Positions 23,623-32,026 of a stretch of 64,000 nt of DNA are shown here, one piece after another; within the stretch, counting starts at the first letter, position 1, and the number at the start of each line of letters is the position of its first letter. The stretch spans positions 62,001 to 126,000 of the forward strand of contig JADCER010000009.1 in the NCBI GenBank assembly GCA_020249925.1, given 5' to 3'. Below the pieces are notes generated by a model, which worked only from the letters and a program-made list of their open reading frames with translations, was not told the DNA's origin and did not search any database. The translations under genes and the position numbers were made by a program. Origin of the DNA: Roseomonas sp. (GTDB lineage: Bacteria; Pseudomonadota; Alphaproteobacteria; Acetobacterales; Acetobacteraceae).

Positions 23623-25046
23623 ACGGCGGGCGCGGTGCGGATTTCCTGCGGGATGCGCCGCGGCAGCCATTGCCCACCAGCCGCATCACCGACCCAGCGA
23701 TCATTTTCGACCATGATCTTGCCACGCAAAATGGTCATGGCAGGCCAGGCATCCACCTGGCGGCCTTCCCAGGGCGTATAGTCGCTTTCATGCAAGGCTT
23801 CGGCGCGCACCATGCGCCTAAGCTTCGGGTCAAGGATGCAGATATCCGCATCCGCGCCCGTGGCAATCGCGCCCTTGCGCGGATACATCCCCATGATCTT
23901 CGCGGCATTGGTGGAAACCGCATCAACGAATTGCCGGAGCGTAAAGCCGCGCTTGCCGACCATTTCCGTATACATCACCGCGACACGAGGCTCCACACCT
24001 GAACTTCCGCCAGTTGTGTCATCCACCCGCTTGCCTTGCGTTTTCACTGCCAAGGAACAGCAAAGTTCGTCGGTCGCGACACAGGAAATCGAGCCATCAC
24101 GCGCCCCGGCCCAAAGCTCATCCTGATCCGCCTGAGACTTCAGCGATGGGTAGGTGTGATAGATCTGCCCATTCGGGCGCTTATAATCCTCACTGGTGTA
24201 GAGCATGTATTGATGGAGCGACTCACCATAAATCGGCAGGTCCTTGGCGCGCGCATCGCGAATGGCGCGCACACCATTCCCGGCTGAGACATGCATCATG
24301 TAAAGCGCGGTGCCGGGCACATGTTCCGCGAGACGCATGACGCGGCGGAAGGACAGATCTTCCGAAAGTGTATTATGCACCTCCGCCATATTCTCAAACC
24401 CGGCGCGGTTTTCGCGGAAGAGTTTGGCGTACATATGCATGACAATGTCATTGTCTTCGGCATGGATCACGCCAAGCCCACCCTTGGTGGAAAGCACCTG
24501 AAACACTTCCCAGATATCGCCGAAATCCACCATGCGGCCCTTGCGGGAAGGGGTGATGTCGGTGGTGAAGATTTTCGTGGTGGCGTGGCCGGCTTCAATC
24601 GCCTCCCCCAACTGCGCGGGGATATCGGGCGGCAAATCGCCTTCCACCATGATGTGAAAAGCGTAATCGCAAGGGCAGCCATCGGCCTTCCAGGCGGCGT
24701 GGCGTTCAGCGATGGCGCCTTCAATGGTTTTGCCATGGGTCCAGCGCACGAAATCCAGAATGCTGGTGGTGCCGCCATAAAGCGCGGCTTTGCCGACGAC
24801 CGAAGCGCCCTGGGTTTGATCAATCTTTCCATCTGGCCCCGGGATCGGCCAAAGGCAATGCGTATGCGGGTCAATCCCGCCCGGCATCACGATGCTATCG
24901 CCCGCTTCCACCACCCGCACACCAGGCGGTATGGGCAGGGTACCCGGTGCGGCAATGGCGACGATTTTCTCGCCCGCTATGCCAATTTCAGCCGGCCCAA
25001 TGGCATAGGGCGTGACGACGCAATTGCCCTTGATCACAAGATCCAT
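23619..25046 (-). CDS. Hydantoinase/dihydropyrimidinase-family amidohydrolase (variant)
   Basis: This 475-aa cyclic amidohydrolase has the binuclear metal ligands of the family: HxH in DPHTHC, a carboxylated Lys in TTKIFTTD, His in GVIHAEDN and MMHVSAGNG, and Asp in VATDELCCS. In most dihydropyrimidinases the Asp is followed by His (SDHC or TDHC). Here the stretch reads TDEL with two adjacent Cys, marking a separate subfamily, and the second homologue at 49684 keeps SSDHCAF. The ATG at 25046, after GGGGGTATCACC, replaces the tracked start. The likely reaction is opening of a ring amide such as a hydantoin or dihydropyrimidine; the true substrate is open. It leads a coupled operon with an unknown protein and a metallochaperone GTPase. 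Confidence 0.88.
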   Translation of the reverse strand: MDLVIKGNCVVTPYAIGPAEIGIAGEKIVAIAAPGTLPIPPGVRVVEAGDSIVMPGGIDPHTHCLWPIPGPDGKIDQTQGASVVGKAALYGGTTSILDFVRWTHGKTIEGAIAERHAAWKADGCPCDYAFHIMVEGDLPPDIPAQLGEAIEAGHATTKIFTTDITPSRKGRMVDFGDIWEVFQVLSTKGGLGVIHAEDNDIVMHMYAKLFRENRAGFENMAEVHNTLSEDLSFRRVMRLAEHVPGTALYMMHVSAGNGVRAIRDARAKDLPIYGESLHQYMLYTSEDYKRPNGQIYHTYPSLKSQADQDELWAGARDGSISCVATDELCCSLAVKTQGKRVDDTTGGSSGVEPRVAVMYTEMVGKRGFTLRQFVDAVSTNAAKIMGMYPRKGAIATGADADICILDPKLRRMVRAEALHESDYTPWEGRQVDAWPAMTILRGKIMVENDRWVGDAAGGQWLPRRIPQEIRTAPAV

Positions 25047-25126
25047 GGTGATACCCCCATTCGGCGCTTGGTCTGGCGCCGGGGGGAAGCCTAAACCCAA
25101 AATGCGGGTTTAGGCCAATGCTGGCT

Positions 25127-25600
25127 TCAGCGCCGGGGCGGCGCGGTGCCGGGCACTTCGCGGGAAATGCGTGCGCGGTCCGTTTCCGTCACCGTCACAC
25201 GGTCACCGACCTGCAGCCCAAGCTCATTGGTTTGGGTAATCACGCGTTCGCCGCCGGAATCAGGGCGGATGATGAATTCCATCGCCTCACCACGCGTGGC
25301 GCCTTCTTCAATGGCAGCGCCAGCCGCACCGCCAGCCAGCGCGCCAACCACGCCGCCCACAGTCCGCGCGCGCCAATCACCGCCGATGGTGCTACCCAGG
25401 AAGCCCCCGCCAACAGCACCGGCCGTGGCACCCACGCCGCTGCGTGCGCCGCTTACGGCCACGGGGCGCATGGCGATGATGGTGCCGCGATAGACAGTGC
25501 CTTGGATGCCCAATGCTTGGCGTTCCACGGTTGTGTTCGTCGCCGGCGCGCAGGCAGCAACGCCAAATAGCAGAAGGATGATGGACAGGCGAAGAAGCAT
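25127..25600 (-). CDS. Glycine-zipper outer-membrane lipoprotein (SlyB/Rcp-like)
   Basis: This 157-aa lipoprotein has a signal peptide and lipobox GVAAC (lipidation at C17). The centre is a glycine-zipper 2TM segment (GATAGAVGGGFLGSTIGGD...GGVVGALAGGAAGAAIEEG). The C-terminal beta part has VITQTNELGLQVGDRVTVTE, as in SlyB/17-kDa antigen relatives. Such proteins sit in the outer membrane and affect envelope integrity under stress. A TGAGGAGA ribosome binding site precedes the start. It stands alone, 80 bases downstream of the hydantoinase-like operon region and on the same strand. Confidence 0.88.
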   Translation of the reverse strand: MLLRLSIILLLFGVAACAPATNTTVERQALGIQGTVYRGTIIAMRPVAVSGARSGVGATAGAVGGGFLGSTIGGDWRARTVGGVVGALAGGAAGAAIEEGATRGEAMEFIIRPDSGGERVITQTNELGLQVGDRVTVTETDRARISREVPGTAPPRR

Positions 25601-25743
25601 CAGAGTGTCTCCTCAATCAGGATGATAGACTCAGCCTTGGATCGGCTAGGCAGCAAGGCCCGCCGCAAACCTGCTGGGCTTTTGGCGTCAATCTAGCCAT
25701 GTTTGGCAATACTCCAAGGCGCGATTATGGCGGGCTTTTCGGT

Positions 25744-26544
25744 TCAAGGCGCCGGCAAAAGCGCATCCGTGCGACCCATGAGGCGATAGGCAATAAGCCC
25801 GAGCCATTCCCGAAAACCCCATTCGAATTGACCGAGCCTTTCCGGGAAAGGCGCATCGTAAAGCACAGCCAGGGTATGGCCGGTGCGATAATTCACTGGC
25901 CAGGCGATGATCCCTTGCCAGCCGGCCTTGCGGAACACCCCCATGGCGCGCGGCATATGGCTGGCCGAGGTGACCAGCAGCCAAACCTCATCCGGTTTTG
26001 GCTGCACCAGGGCGTGTGTCAGCACCGCATTCTGATGCGTATTGCGTGCCGCCGCCTCATAAATCACGCGCGGCCCCGAAAGGCCGAGGCCTTCAAAGAA
26101 CTTCCGCGCCACATCGGCTTCAGTCAGCCCGCCATGCACCAGTGAACCCTGGCCACCGGTGAAGACGATACGCGCATCGGGGAAACGCCGCGCCAGCGCA
26201 ACGGTTTCTGTCATGCGTTCCGCGGCGCCATTGATGGCAGGGATGCCGCGTTCATCAGTGATGTTCTGATCCACCGCGCCACCCAGCACAACGATGCCAT
26301 CAACCCGCGTGAGCGGCTCAGCCGGGCGCGCAAAGCGATCTTCCAGCGGCAGCAGAATGAATTGGCTGATGGGGGTTGCGATGAGCAGGAAAAAGAACGC
26401 AAGACAAGCCAGGACAAGCCAGCGGCCAGAGCGTAGCCCGCGCCAGATCATGGCAAGCCCAATGGCACCAACCAGCAGGGCAAAATGTCCCGGCCGTGCC
26501 GGAAACCACAATATCTTTGAGACTATATAGGCAATATCCGTCAT
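25744..26544 (-). CDS. DUF218 (ElyC/SanA/YdcF-like) membrane protein
   Basis: This is a 266-aa inner-membrane protein with two N-terminal helices (FALLVGAIGLAMIWRGL and WLVLACLAFFFLLIATPISQF) and a periplasmic DUF218 domain. That domain has GIVVLGGAVDQ, IVFTGGQGS, the acidic ADVARKFFEGLG stretch, the N-T-x-Q-N segment (AARNTHQNAV) and LVTSASHMPRAMGVFRKAG. E. coli ElyC, of the same family, protects peptidoglycan synthesis; the biochemical role is unknown. The tracked ORF begins at 26622; the ATG at 26544 fits the TM segment better and was used. Confidence 0.88.
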   Translation of the reverse strand: MTDIAYIVSKILWFPARPGHFALLVGAIGLAMIWRGLRSGRWLVLACLAFFFLLIATPISQFILLPLEDRFARPAEPLTRVDGIVVLGGAVDQNITDERGIPAINGAAERMTETVALARRFPDARIVFTGGQGSLVHGGLTEADVARKFFEGLGLSGPRVIYEAAARNTHQNAVLTHALVQPKPDEVWLLVTSASHMPRAMGVFRKAGWQGIIAWPVNYRTGHTLAVLYDAPFPERLGQFEWGFREWLGLIAYRLMGRTDALLPAP

Positions 26545-26646
26545 GACAGGGTCCAAACCGCGCGAGGATTGCGCAAAGCAGCGTCGCCGTGGCCTGTCAA
26601 GCGAAGCGGCGGCCGGGCTCAATCAAGCCCGGCGCCGTCCGTTCAG

Positions 26647-27027
26647 TTACTTGCGGCCAGCTTCGGCCTTGGCAGCTTCGGTCACGCGCTGATCAGCGGC
26701 AAGGATGGTATTGCGCAATTCGCGCATGAAGGCGTTGCCCTTGGGCGTGCGCTGCACCAGTACCGACCGACGATCGGATGGATCAGGCTTGCGCCGGGCA
26801 AGATCATGATCACCCAAACGATCAAGGGCGCGCGTGATCGCCGGCTTGGATACATTCAGCTTTGCGGCCAGGCCGCGCACCGTATGCGGGCCATCCGAAA
26901 GATAGCTGATGAGCATGACACCAAGTTGGCGAGAGGAAAGATCATGCGCATCCCGGCGCACGAGTGCAACGATCGTTTCCTGCAAAACGCGTATCATGTG
27001 ATCTGAGCCATTATTATTGCTGGCCAT
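26647..27027 (-). CDS. MarR-family transcriptional regulator
   Basis: This 126-aa MarR-type winged-helix repressor has RQLGVMLISYLSDGPHTVRGLAAKLNVSKPAITRALDRLGDHDLARRKPDPSDRRSV, the standard MarR helix-turn-helix and wing with the conserved D-x-R-D/S-R-R turn. The tracked ORF starts at 27117; ATG 27027 with an AAAGGAAAA ribosome binding site is more likely. It lacks the usual long N-terminal helix of some MarR proteins and has an Asn-rich start (ASNNNGSDH). It follows the M17 aminopeptidase gene by 115 bases on the same strand. Targets are unknown. Confidence 0.9.
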   Translation of the reverse strand: MASNNNGSDHMIRVLQETIVALVRRDAHDLSSRQLGVMLISYLSDGPHTVRGLAAKLNVSKPAITRALDRLGDHDLARRKPDPSDRRSVLVQRTPKGNAFMRELRNTILAADQRVTEAAKAEAGRK

Positions 27028-27142
27028 TTGATTTTCCTTTCCGTGCGACAAATGCGGCCTTTCCGGCCACTGATTCTCATTGAAGGGCCATAAACTAGCT
27101 GGACCTGATATCGTCATACACAGGTTTCACTGAAATGTCATA

Positions 27143-28510
27143 TCACAATCTCCCTGAAAAATCTTGTAACATTTTAAACATGGCGCGCGCCGCCTGCGCT
27201 TCGCCACCCTCCGGTCTTCCTGGGCGCGTTGAATCGTTCCAGGCATAGACATCAATATGCGCCCATGGCTGCCCCTTCGGCAGAAAACGGCGCAGGAAAA
27301 GCGCGGCCGTCACCGCGCCGGCCATGGGCTTTTGTGAAACATTGCTAAGGTCGGCGAAGGGCGTATCAAGCCAGGAATCATATCCATCATGCAAAGGCAG
27401 GCGCCAAAGCGGGTCCTGAACCGCCTGTCCGGCACGCAAAAGCCCTTCAGCCAAAGCATCATCGTTACTGAAAAGAGCAGGCAGATCAGGGCCCAGCGCC
27501 ACACGGGCAGCGCCAGTAAGTGTAGCAGCATCCAGGATCAGTGCGGGTTGCTGCTCGGTTGCAAATTGTAACAGATCACACAGGACCAATCTTCCTTCCG
27601 CATCGGTATTGCCGATTTCAACCCTTAGTCCCTTGCGCGTATGCAAGACATCCATCGGCCGCATGGCATTACCGGACACAGCATTTTCCACCGCGCCAAT
27701 CAGCACCAGCAGGCGGATCGGCAATCTTGCGCGCATGACCATTTCTGCAACGGCCAACATTATCGCTGCCCCACCCATATCCTTCTTCATACGGAGCATG
27801 GCGGCAGAAGGCTTGATATCGAGCCCACCAGTATCAAAGCAAACCCCTTTGCCGCAAAGCGCTACCAATGGGCCATTGGCATCACCTTCCCAATGCAAGA
27901 TAGCCAAATGCGGTGCGCGGGGACTTCCCGCGCCAACCGCTGCCATGCATGGAAAGCCATCCAACAAGGCTTGACCCGTGATGATTTCCGCGCGGCCATC
28001 ATGGCGCTGCGCCAGACCGGCCGCAGCTTCCGCCAATTGCTGCGGGCCCAATTCAGCCGCCGGCATATTGATAAGGTTCCGTGCGGCGCAGATCGCCTCA
28101 GCCATCATCACCGCATTTTCGGTGCCGGAAGGGGCAATCAACTCAGCCGGGGCGCGTTCCTGGCGCTTGTGATGCAACCAACGATAAGCGCCCAAATGCC
28201 AACCCAGAACGGCATCCGTGGCATTGGGGATGGACCCGGCAAGATGCCAGCGGCTTCCCGCTGGCAGTGACCAGGCTGCGCCACCGAAATGCCAAGGCGA
28301 AGCTTCCTTTCCGATACCGATCACCGCACCGGCCAATCCGTTTTCCCCGGGCAGCAAGGCGATTTCCCCAGGCTTCGCGGCAAAGCCGGAAGCACGCAGA
28401 AACGCCGCAGAAACCTCAGGCAGGCCGGCAAGGAACCCTGGCAGATCCTCGGCGCAAATTGCGTGCAATGGCCGCGAAGAGACCCCTTCAACTGGCGCGA
28501 CTTCAGCCAT
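27143..28510 (-). CDS. Leucyl aminopeptidase family protein (M17)
   Basis: This two-metal M17 aminopeptidase of 455 aa releases N-terminal residues from peptides in the cytosol. The C-terminal catalytic domain has the KGVCFDTGGLDIKPS and KKDMGGAA ligand blocks and the signature NTDAEGRLVL. The variable N-terminal domain (about 1-150) resembles E. coli PepB-like or alphaproteobacterial forms and not classic PepA. The tracked start is a GTG at 28537; ATG 28510 with an AAAGGGAAAG ribosome binding site is better. A plausible promoter lies about 105 bases upstream. Confidence 0.92.
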   Translation of the reverse strand: MAEVAPVEGVSSRPLHAICAEDLPGFLAGLPEVSAAFLRASGFAAKPGEIALLPGENGLAGAVIGIGKEASPWHFGGAAWSLPAGSRWHLAGSIPNATDAVLGWHLGAYRWLHHKRQERAPAELIAPSGTENAVMMAEAICAARNLINMPAAELGPQQLAEAAAGLAQRHDGRAEIITGQALLDGFPCMAAVGAGSPRAPHLAILHWEGDANGPLVALCGKGVCFDTGGLDIKPSAAMLRMKKDMGGAAIMLAVAEMVMRARLPIRLLVLIGAVENAVSGNAMRPMDVLHTRKGLRVEIGNTDAEGRLVLCDLLQFATEQQPALILDAATLTGAARVALGPDLPALFSNDDALAEGLLRAGQAVQDPLWRLPLHDGYDSWLDTPFADLSNVSQKPMAGAVTAALFLRRFLPKGQPWAHIDVYAWNDSTRPGRPEGGEAQAARAMFKMLQDFSGRL

Positions 28511-28614
28511 CAATCTTTCCCTTTCCGGCACCACCAAGGCGCGGTTTCAATACAGGCCTGCTATGTGAGGGTTCATCATCCAGATATCAATTCAGGTGAT
28601 TGAAAATCCGCTTA

Positions 28615-28642
28615 ATTTTATACTGTTACTGTTAACCAACAA
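28615..28642 (-). promoter_or_regulatory. Putative sigma-70-type promoter for the M17 aminopeptidase
   Basis: On the minus strand TTGTTG and TAAAAT are separated by 16 bases, in an AT-rich patch about 105 bases before the aminopeptidase start. Match to consensus is moderate. Confidence 0.35.
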
Positions 28643-28661
28643 TGAACGATCTTGATATGCG

Positions 28662-28680
28662 TCATGTTTTCGAAACATGA
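28662..28680. promoter_or_regulatory. Perfect 8-bp inverted repeat, possible operator
   Basis: TCATGTTT-TCG-AAACATGA lies about 20 bases upstream of the putative -35 of the M17 gene. Its size fits a dimeric HTH regulator, for example the MarR protein encoded downstream. An intrinsic terminator is less likely because no T-run follows. Confidence 0.4.
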
Positions 28681-29022
28681 TGCCTGACATGCCAATCCGC
28701 CAAATCATCATTCAGTCTCACCCGCAAATCGGCGTATACGCCAAGGCTTGCGGCAGGCAGGCATGGGGGGATGCCTAACATGCGTTTCCAGGTCGTTGTC
28801 ACGCATGATGTTGCGGCGCAGCAAAAACGCTTGACGATTGGGCTTTTGTCGCGTGCGTCACGGGTGTCTCTGGCTTCTTGGGCGGGCGGCGCAGCCTGGG
28901 GAAGGAAACGCAACGGCCTTTCAAGATCCCGCCGCCTATTGCAGAAAGCGTTCCGGCCGATGCCCCAAGGCGCCATCCAGGCTGCCCGGGATCATCAATC
29001 TGCCTGAAACAGCAAGTGCGCC

Positions 29023-30201
29023 ATGACCGATACCCCCACTGACGCTGCCTGGCGCCTTGCCTTTGGTGATCTGACGCCAGCACAGGTCTTTGCCCTGCGT
29101 GAAGGGACAGCGTGGCGAAGGCTGCCTGATGATACTACGGATCGCTATGCAGGGCTGCTTTCTATTGCCGATCTGGATGCGTTTCTGCGCACCGATGCCG
29201 CGCGCCATCCGCGCGTGAGCATGGCCGATGGCGGAAGACAGGGCAGCGCCGCGATACCACCTGATGAATATCTGCAGGCTGATAGCAGCCGCGTTGATCT
29301 GCCGCGCTTGTTTGCCCGCTATGATGCGGGGGGCAGCCTGATTGTTTCGCAATTTCATGAATTGCATGCGCCACTTGCGCGGTTCTGCCGTGGCCTCGAA
29401 AAAGTGTTTCTCCATCCGGTGCAGGCCAATATCTATCTGACGCCGCCCGGCGCGCAGGGCTTTCGCGCGCATTTCGATACGCATGACGTGCTGGTGCTGC
29501 AGGTATCGGGCAGCAAATCCTGGCGCGTTTGGGATGACATCCCTTTTCCTTCGCCGAGCCGCGCGACACCTTGGGCGAATAAGCAAAGCCCTGCCGGGGT
29601 CGCGCATGCGCTGACGCTCAATCCCGGTGATGCGCTTTATCTGCCGCGTGGCGTGATGCATGAAGCGGTAGCGCAATCGGGCGATGCGCCATCACTTCAT
29701 ATCACCATCGGATTTTTGGAAGCGTCCATCGCCGATATGTTGCGGGAGCTTTTGGAAATCCTGGAGGCGGAAAACTCTGCCCTGCGCGCCAGCATCCCAT
29801 CCTGGCGGCTTGCTGAGGCGGATGGCGCCACCGCCATCGCAGCGCGGCTTGCGCCCGCCTTGGCCGCGCTATCATCGGACGCAGCGCTTGATCGGATGGC
29901 ACTTGCCGCCATGGATCGCATTACGCGGGATCGGCTGCCGTTATCGCAACGAAGCCTCACGCATCGCCCAATTGGTGCTGAGGATAGGCTGCGGCTTTCG
30001 GATGCGATGCATCATCATCTGGTGCCGCTGCCTGAAGGGGGTGGTGCGCTGCGCTGGTATGGTGGTGTTGAAATGCTGAACGCCACGGAATGCGCCTGGC
30101 TCACGCAATTGGCGGAAGGTGCCACGCCGGCCAACCTGGGCGCGGGCGCGCTGCCCTTTTGTCAGCGCCTTGCCGCGCTGGGGCTATTGGAACGCTGCTG
30201 A
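29023..30201 (+). CDS. JmjC/cupin-type 2-oxoglutarate oxygenase (ribosomal-oxygenase-like)
   Basis: This 392-aa protein of the Cupin_4/JmjC family is related to bacterial YcfD (RoxA) and human MINA53/NO66, which hydroxylate ribosomal proteins. The Fe(II) triad is visible: H150 and D152 in AHFDTHD, and H213 in LPRGVMHEAVA. A dimerisation helical region and a C-terminal winged-helix-like domain follow (WYGGVEMLNATECAWLTQL). The size matches the family. The natural substrate may be a ribosomal protein, but that is not shown by sequence. It is convergent with uup, with ten bases between their stop codons. Confidence 0.85.
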   Translation: MTDTPTDAAWRLAFGDLTPAQVFALREGTAWRRLPDDTTDRYAGLLSIADLDAFLRTDAARHPRVSMADGGRQGSAAIPPDEYLQADSSRVDLPRLFARYDAGGSLIVSQFHELHAPLARFCRGLEKVFLHPVQANIYLTPPGAQGFRAHFDTHDVLVLQVSGSKSWRVWDDIPFPSPSRATPWANKQSPAGVAHALTLNPGDALYLPRGVMHEAVAQSGDAPSLHITIGFLEASIADMLRELLEILEAENSALRASIPSWRLAEADGATAIAARLAPALAALSSDAALDRMALAAMDRITRDRLPLSQRSLTHRPIGAEDRLRLSDAMHHHLVPLPEGGGALRWYGGVEMLNATECAWLTQLAEGATPANLGAGALPFCQRLAALGLLERC

Positions 30202-30211
30202 AAACGCAGCT

Positions 30212-32023
30212 TCAACCGCCGCTTTCCTCCCGCAGGATTTCCAATTCCAGCCAGCGAGTCTCCGCCTGCTGCAAGGCCGCCTGCGCTGCGCCCAAAGCGC
30301 CGGTCGCCTTGGCGAAACCAGCAGCATCGCGCACATAAAACGCTGGATCGGCGATGCGTTTTTCAAGCGCGCTGATCTCCGCCGAGAGCTTTTCCATCTT
30401 GGCGGGCAGGGTTTTCAATTCATGCTGCTCCACCGCGCCAAGGCCCTTCTTTCGAGGCGCGGGTTTCGCTGAAACTGCCGCCTCTCGCTTCGGCGCTGGT
30501 GCCTGTTTTTCAGCAGCCCGCGCCCGCACGCCATGGCCGCGCTGCGCCACCATGTCGCTATAGCCGCCGGCATATTCCTGCCAGCGCCCGGCTTCTTCAA
30601 AGGCAATCACGCTGGTGACGCAGCGGTCGAGGAAGTCACGGTCATGGCTCACCAGCAGCACCGTGCCGGCGTAATCCGCGATCAATTCCTGCAATAGATC
30701 AAGCGTCTCAAGATCCAGATCATTCGTCGGTTCATCCAATACCAGCAGGTTGGATGGTTTGGCGAAGGCGCGCGCCAGCATCAGCCGGCCGCGTTCACCG
30801 CCAGAAAGCGCGCCAAGTGGCGTGCGCGCCTGTTCTGGTGTGAACAAAAAATCCTTCATATAGCCAAGCACATGGCGCGGTGCGCCGCCGATATGCACCA
30901 TATCCCCGCGTCCTTCGGTCAGCGCTTCCGCAAGCGTCACGGCGGGGTCCAGCGCGGCGCGGCGCTGATCCAGCCCGACCATTTCAATTCCGGCGCCGAG
31001 CAATACCTGGCCCGCATCAGGCGCCAGCGTGCCGATCAGCATATTAAGCAGTGTGGTCTTGCCCGCGCCATTGGGCCCCAGAATACCCACGCGATCACCA
31101 CGCATGATGCGCGTCGAAAACCCGGTGATGATCGGGCGGCCGCCGAAGGATTTGCTGATGCCATCGACAGCGATCACCAGATTGCCGGAAGAAGCGGCCT
31201 CAGTCGCGGCCATGCTCACGCGCCCCGGCGCGGTTGTTCTTTCACGCCGCCGCGCGCGCAAGGTTTGCAGGTTTTCGAGCCGCCGCACATTGCGCTTGCG
31301 CCGCGCGGTCACGCCATAGCGCAGCCAATGTTCTTCGCGGACGATCTTGCGCGCCAGCTTATGCGCATCGCGTTCTTCTTCTTCCAGCACCTGATCACGC
31401 CAGGCTTCAAAGGCGCCAAAGCCCTGTTCCAGCCGGCGCGTTGTGCCGCGATCCAGCCAGACCATGGCGCGTGAAAGGCTTTCCAGAAAGCGCCGATCAT
31501 GGCTGATGAGCACCAGCGCAGCGCTGCTGGCGGCCAACTCCGCTTCCAGCCATTCAATCGCCGGCAGATCGAGGTGATTGGTGGGTTCATCCAGCAGCAA
31601 GATATCGGGCGAAGGTGCCAAAGCGCGCGCCAGCGCCGCACGCCGCGCCTCTCCGCCCGAAAGCGCCGCGGGTGCTTCGGCGCCAGTCATCCCCAGGCTT
31701 TCCAGCAAATAGCGCGCACGATGCGCATCATCCGCCGGCCCAAGCCCCGCTTCGACATAGGACATGACATCGGCAAAACCTGAAAGATCAGGTTCCTGAT
31801 CCAATACGCGGAGCGTCGCGCCCGGTTGCAGAAAACGCGTGCCCGATTCCGGCTCGATCAACCCGGCAGCGATCTTCAGCAGCGTTGACTTGCCCGAGCC
31901 ATTCCGCCCGACCAGCGCCAGCCTTTCACCAGGCGCCACGGAAAGCGAGGCGCCATCCAGCAACCTCGTAGTACCAAAACCCAGGCGGATATCCTGCAGG
32001 ATCAGAAGCGGGGGTGCGGCCAT
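30212..32023 (-). CDS. uup: ABC-F ATPase, Uup-like
   Basis: This 603-aa soluble ABC-F protein has two ATPase cassettes and no membrane domain. Cassette one has Walker A GRNGSGKST, signature LSGGEARR and Walker B LLLDEPTNHLD. Cassette two has GPNGAGKTT, LSGGERGR and LVLDEPTNDLD. The linker between them is about 80 residues of Arg/Glu-rich helix. A C-terminal coiled-coil domain (about 530-600, KMEKLSAEISALEKRI) marks Uup, which binds branched DNA or ribosomes and affects precise transposon excision. It starts three bases after the purA stop, so it is the last gene of a terC-hisZ-purA-uup unit. Confidence 0.92.
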   Translation of the reverse strand: MAAPPLLILQDIRLGFGTTRLLDGASLSVAPGERLALVGRNGSGKSTLLKIAAGLIEPESGTRFLQPGATLRVLDQEPDLSGFADVMSYVEAGLGPADDAHRARYLLESLGMTGAEAPAALSGGEARRAALARALAPSPDILLLDEPTNHLDLPAIEWLEAELAASSAALVLISHDRRFLESLSRAMVWLDRGTTRRLEQGFGAFEAWRDQVLEEEERDAHKLARKIVREEHWLRYGVTARRKRNVRRLENLQTLRARRRERTTAPGRVSMAATEAASSGNLVIAVDGISKSFGGRPIITGFSTRIMRGDRVGILGPNGAGKTTLLNMLIGTLAPDAGQVLLGAGIEMVGLDQRRAALDPAVTLAEALTEGRGDMVHIGGAPRHVLGYMKDFLFTPEQARTPLGALSGGERGRLMLARAFAKPSNLLVLDEPTNDLDLETLDLLQELIADYAGTVLLVSHDRDFLDRCVTSVIAFEEAGRWQEYAGGYSDMVAQRGHGVRARAAEKQAPAPKREAAVSAKPAPRKKGLGAVEQHELKTLPAKMEKLSAEISALEKRIADPAFYVRDAAGFAKATGALGAAQAALQQAETRWLELEILREESGG

Positions 32024-32026
32024 CAG

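Larger units (their letters stand above)
28511..29022. other. Non-coding or decayed stretch between M17 and JmjC/cupin genes
   Basis: This is about 510 bases with no convincing gene and part of it AT-richer than its surroundings. It holds a promoter-like pair (28615-28642), two perfect hairpins (28662-28680 and AGGCAT-G6-ATGCCT at 28759-28776), and a stretch with repeated GACNC-CGTGAC-like words near 28850-28880. Overlapping ORFs exist on both strands (28771-29007 plus, 28662-28976 minus), but neither has a ribosome binding site or recognisable domain. The minus ORF tail (VYADLRVRLNDDLADWHVRHH) looks protein-like, so a decayed gene end is possible. Confidence 0.5.

Noticed and set aside
28771-29007. 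78-aa plus-strand ORF as a gene
   Set aside because: There is no ribosome binding site, no domain and an overlapping ORF on the other strand; treated as part of a non-coding region.
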